From the NCBI GenBank assembly GCA_919901855.1, contig CAKKQC010000001.1, positions 190,995 to 254,994 on the forward strand: a DNA stretch of 64,000 bases. Reading direction: 5' to 3'. Source of the stretch: a bacterium (GTDB lineage: Bacteria > Oederibacteriota > CAKKQC01). A program made the translations under genes and the position numbers. Of the stretch, positions 63,211 through 64,000 are shown piece by piece. The first letter of the stretch is position 1; each line of letters starts with the position of its first letter. The notes beneath the pieces are model-generated. The model was not told the origin of the DNA. It saw nothing but the letters and a program-made list of their open reading frames with translations, and made no database searches.

Positions 63211-64000
63211 ATGTACCCCCCCCGGCGGAGGGTTTCGAGGCCGCCCCCGTCGTCGACATCCTGGGCCCGCCCCGCGCGCTCGGCCACCCGCGCGAACTTG
63301 CCCGTCCGCAGCTCCGCGACCACCTCGCGCACGGACCTGGCCGTGGACGCCACGGGCTTCGTGCACGGGTGGCACCCGAGCGACCGGTAGCGCGTCCCGT
63401 CGCCCCGGTCGAAGTAGAGCGCGGTCACGGGCACGGCCTCGCGCTCGATGTACTCCCAGATATTCAGCTCGGTCCAGTCGAGGAGCGGATGGATCCGCAC
63501 GTGGGTCCCCGGCGCGAACTCCGTCGCGTACTGCCCCCAGAGCTCGGGCGGCTGGTCGTCCACGTCCCACTCGCTCGACACCTCGCGGGGGGAGAAATAC
63601 CGCTCCTTCGACCGGCTCCCTTCCTCGTCCGCCCGGGCGCCCACGATGACCCCCGTGAACGGCTCGCGACGCTCGTCGGGCTTCCACTCGCCGGTCGCGA
63701 CGTCGAGCCGGAACCGCGGCCAGTCGCCGGACACCGTGTGCTTCAGGGCCTCGCTCTTGAGGGTCCGGCAGCACGCGATCCGGTCGAGGGCGCCGTCCGG
63801 GAACGTCCGCCGCGCCTCGAGCGCCTCCCGGTTCGCGCCGACGACCATGTCCAGCTTCCACTCGCGCGCCAGCCGGTCCCGGTACGCGATCATCTCCGGA
63901 ATCTTGAAGGACGTGTCGATGTGCACGAGCGGGAAGGGCACGTGGCCGAAGAACGCCTTGCGCGCCAGCATGAGCATGACGGTGCTGTCCTTCCCGATGG
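63207..64000 (-). CDS. cysD: Sulfate adenylyltransferase small subunit (CysD), 5' end beyond the window
   Basis: The last 264 codons of ATP sulfurylase subunit 2, which activates sulfate to APS together with CysN. The visible start is the PP-loop ([18 protein letters not shown]), so about 30-40 N-terminal residues are outside. Further motifs: [69 protein letters not shown]. An ATG inside the PP-loop (63977) is not the true start. It leads the cysD-cysN-sir-cysK run. Confidence 0.95.
   Translation of the reverse strand, partial: IGKDSTVMLMLARKAFFGHVPFPLVHIDTSFKIPEMIAYRDRLAREWKLDMVVGANREALEARRTFPDGALDRIACCRTLKSEALKHTVSGDWPRFRLDVATGEWKPDERREPFTGVIVGARADEEGSRSKERYFSPREVSSEWDVDDQPPELWGQYATEFAPGTHVRIHPLLDWTELNIWEYIEREAVPVTALYFDRGDGTRYRSLGCHPCTKPVASTARSVREVVAELRTGKFARVAERAGRAQDVDDGGGLETLRRGGYM

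Noticed and set aside
63977-63977. ATG 63977 as the start of cysD
   Set aside because: It lies inside the PP-loop, and the frame continues upstream with the conserved IGKDSTV to the window edge, so the gene is truncated by the window.

Overview
The window comes from a GC-rich, diderm (Gram-negative type) bacterium. An outer membrane is implied by a Wza-type export lipoprotein, an outer-membrane beta-barrel protein, two TolC-family proteins and several lipobox signal peptides. Gene content suggests a free-living heterotroph that makes exopolysaccharide, assimilates sulfate and tolerates metals. I cannot assign a phylum from the sequence alone. At many first-in-transcript genes a TANNNT -10 hexamer lies only 6 to 10 bases before the start codon with no Shine-Dalgarno site, whereas operon-internal genes usually have good SD sites. 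This points to widespread leaderless transcription and is used here to choose several starts.

Layout. 1-21 kb (almost all minus strand): tandem FecR-domain secreted proteins, an O-antigen ligase/polymerase-like protein, a Wzc-type tyrosine autokinase, a polyprenyl-phosphate sugar transferase, a TIGR03546/TIGR03545-type pair, a GH130 enzyme with a GT4 fusion glycosyltransferase, a caspase-SUMF1 fusion, AroB, L-arabinose isomerase, a polysaccharide export lipoprotein and an outer-membrane beta-barrel. Most of these fit an envelope or exopolysaccharide locus in which many genes have their own promoter. 21-28 kb: groES-groEL-grpE-dnaK-dnaJ-thiL as one minus-strand run. 28-31 kb: xylulokinase, two parS-like sites, tRNA-Val, tRNA-Cys and tRNA-Cys fragments, then a gene-poor repeat-bearing stretch. 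31-37 kb: a second O-antigen ligase-like protein with TPRs, an unknown propeller lipoprotein, and the rpsP-khpA-rimM-trmD-rplS operon.

36.8-51.6 kb is a metal-handling region: a di-heme cytochrome c, two small heavy-metal-binding-domain proteins, and two complete tripartite HME-RND efflux operons (TolC-CusB-CusA) arranged tail to tail. The remnant of a third, CzcA-like pump follows. A consensus sigma-54 promoter precedes the first efflux operon and a weaker divergent one faces the small metal-binding genes.

51.6-64 kb is sulfur metabolism. A plus-strand operon encodes an ArsR-rhodanese regulator with a perfect palindrome over its own start, a DsrE protein, a cysteine desulfurase, an unknown four-helix membrane protein and a trans-sulfuration PLP enzyme. 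It converges on a minus-strand run cysD-cysN(C)-sulfite reductase/TusA-cysK followed by a histidine kinase and a sigma-54 response regulator. The first set moves sulfane sulfur; the second makes sulfide and cysteine from sulfate.
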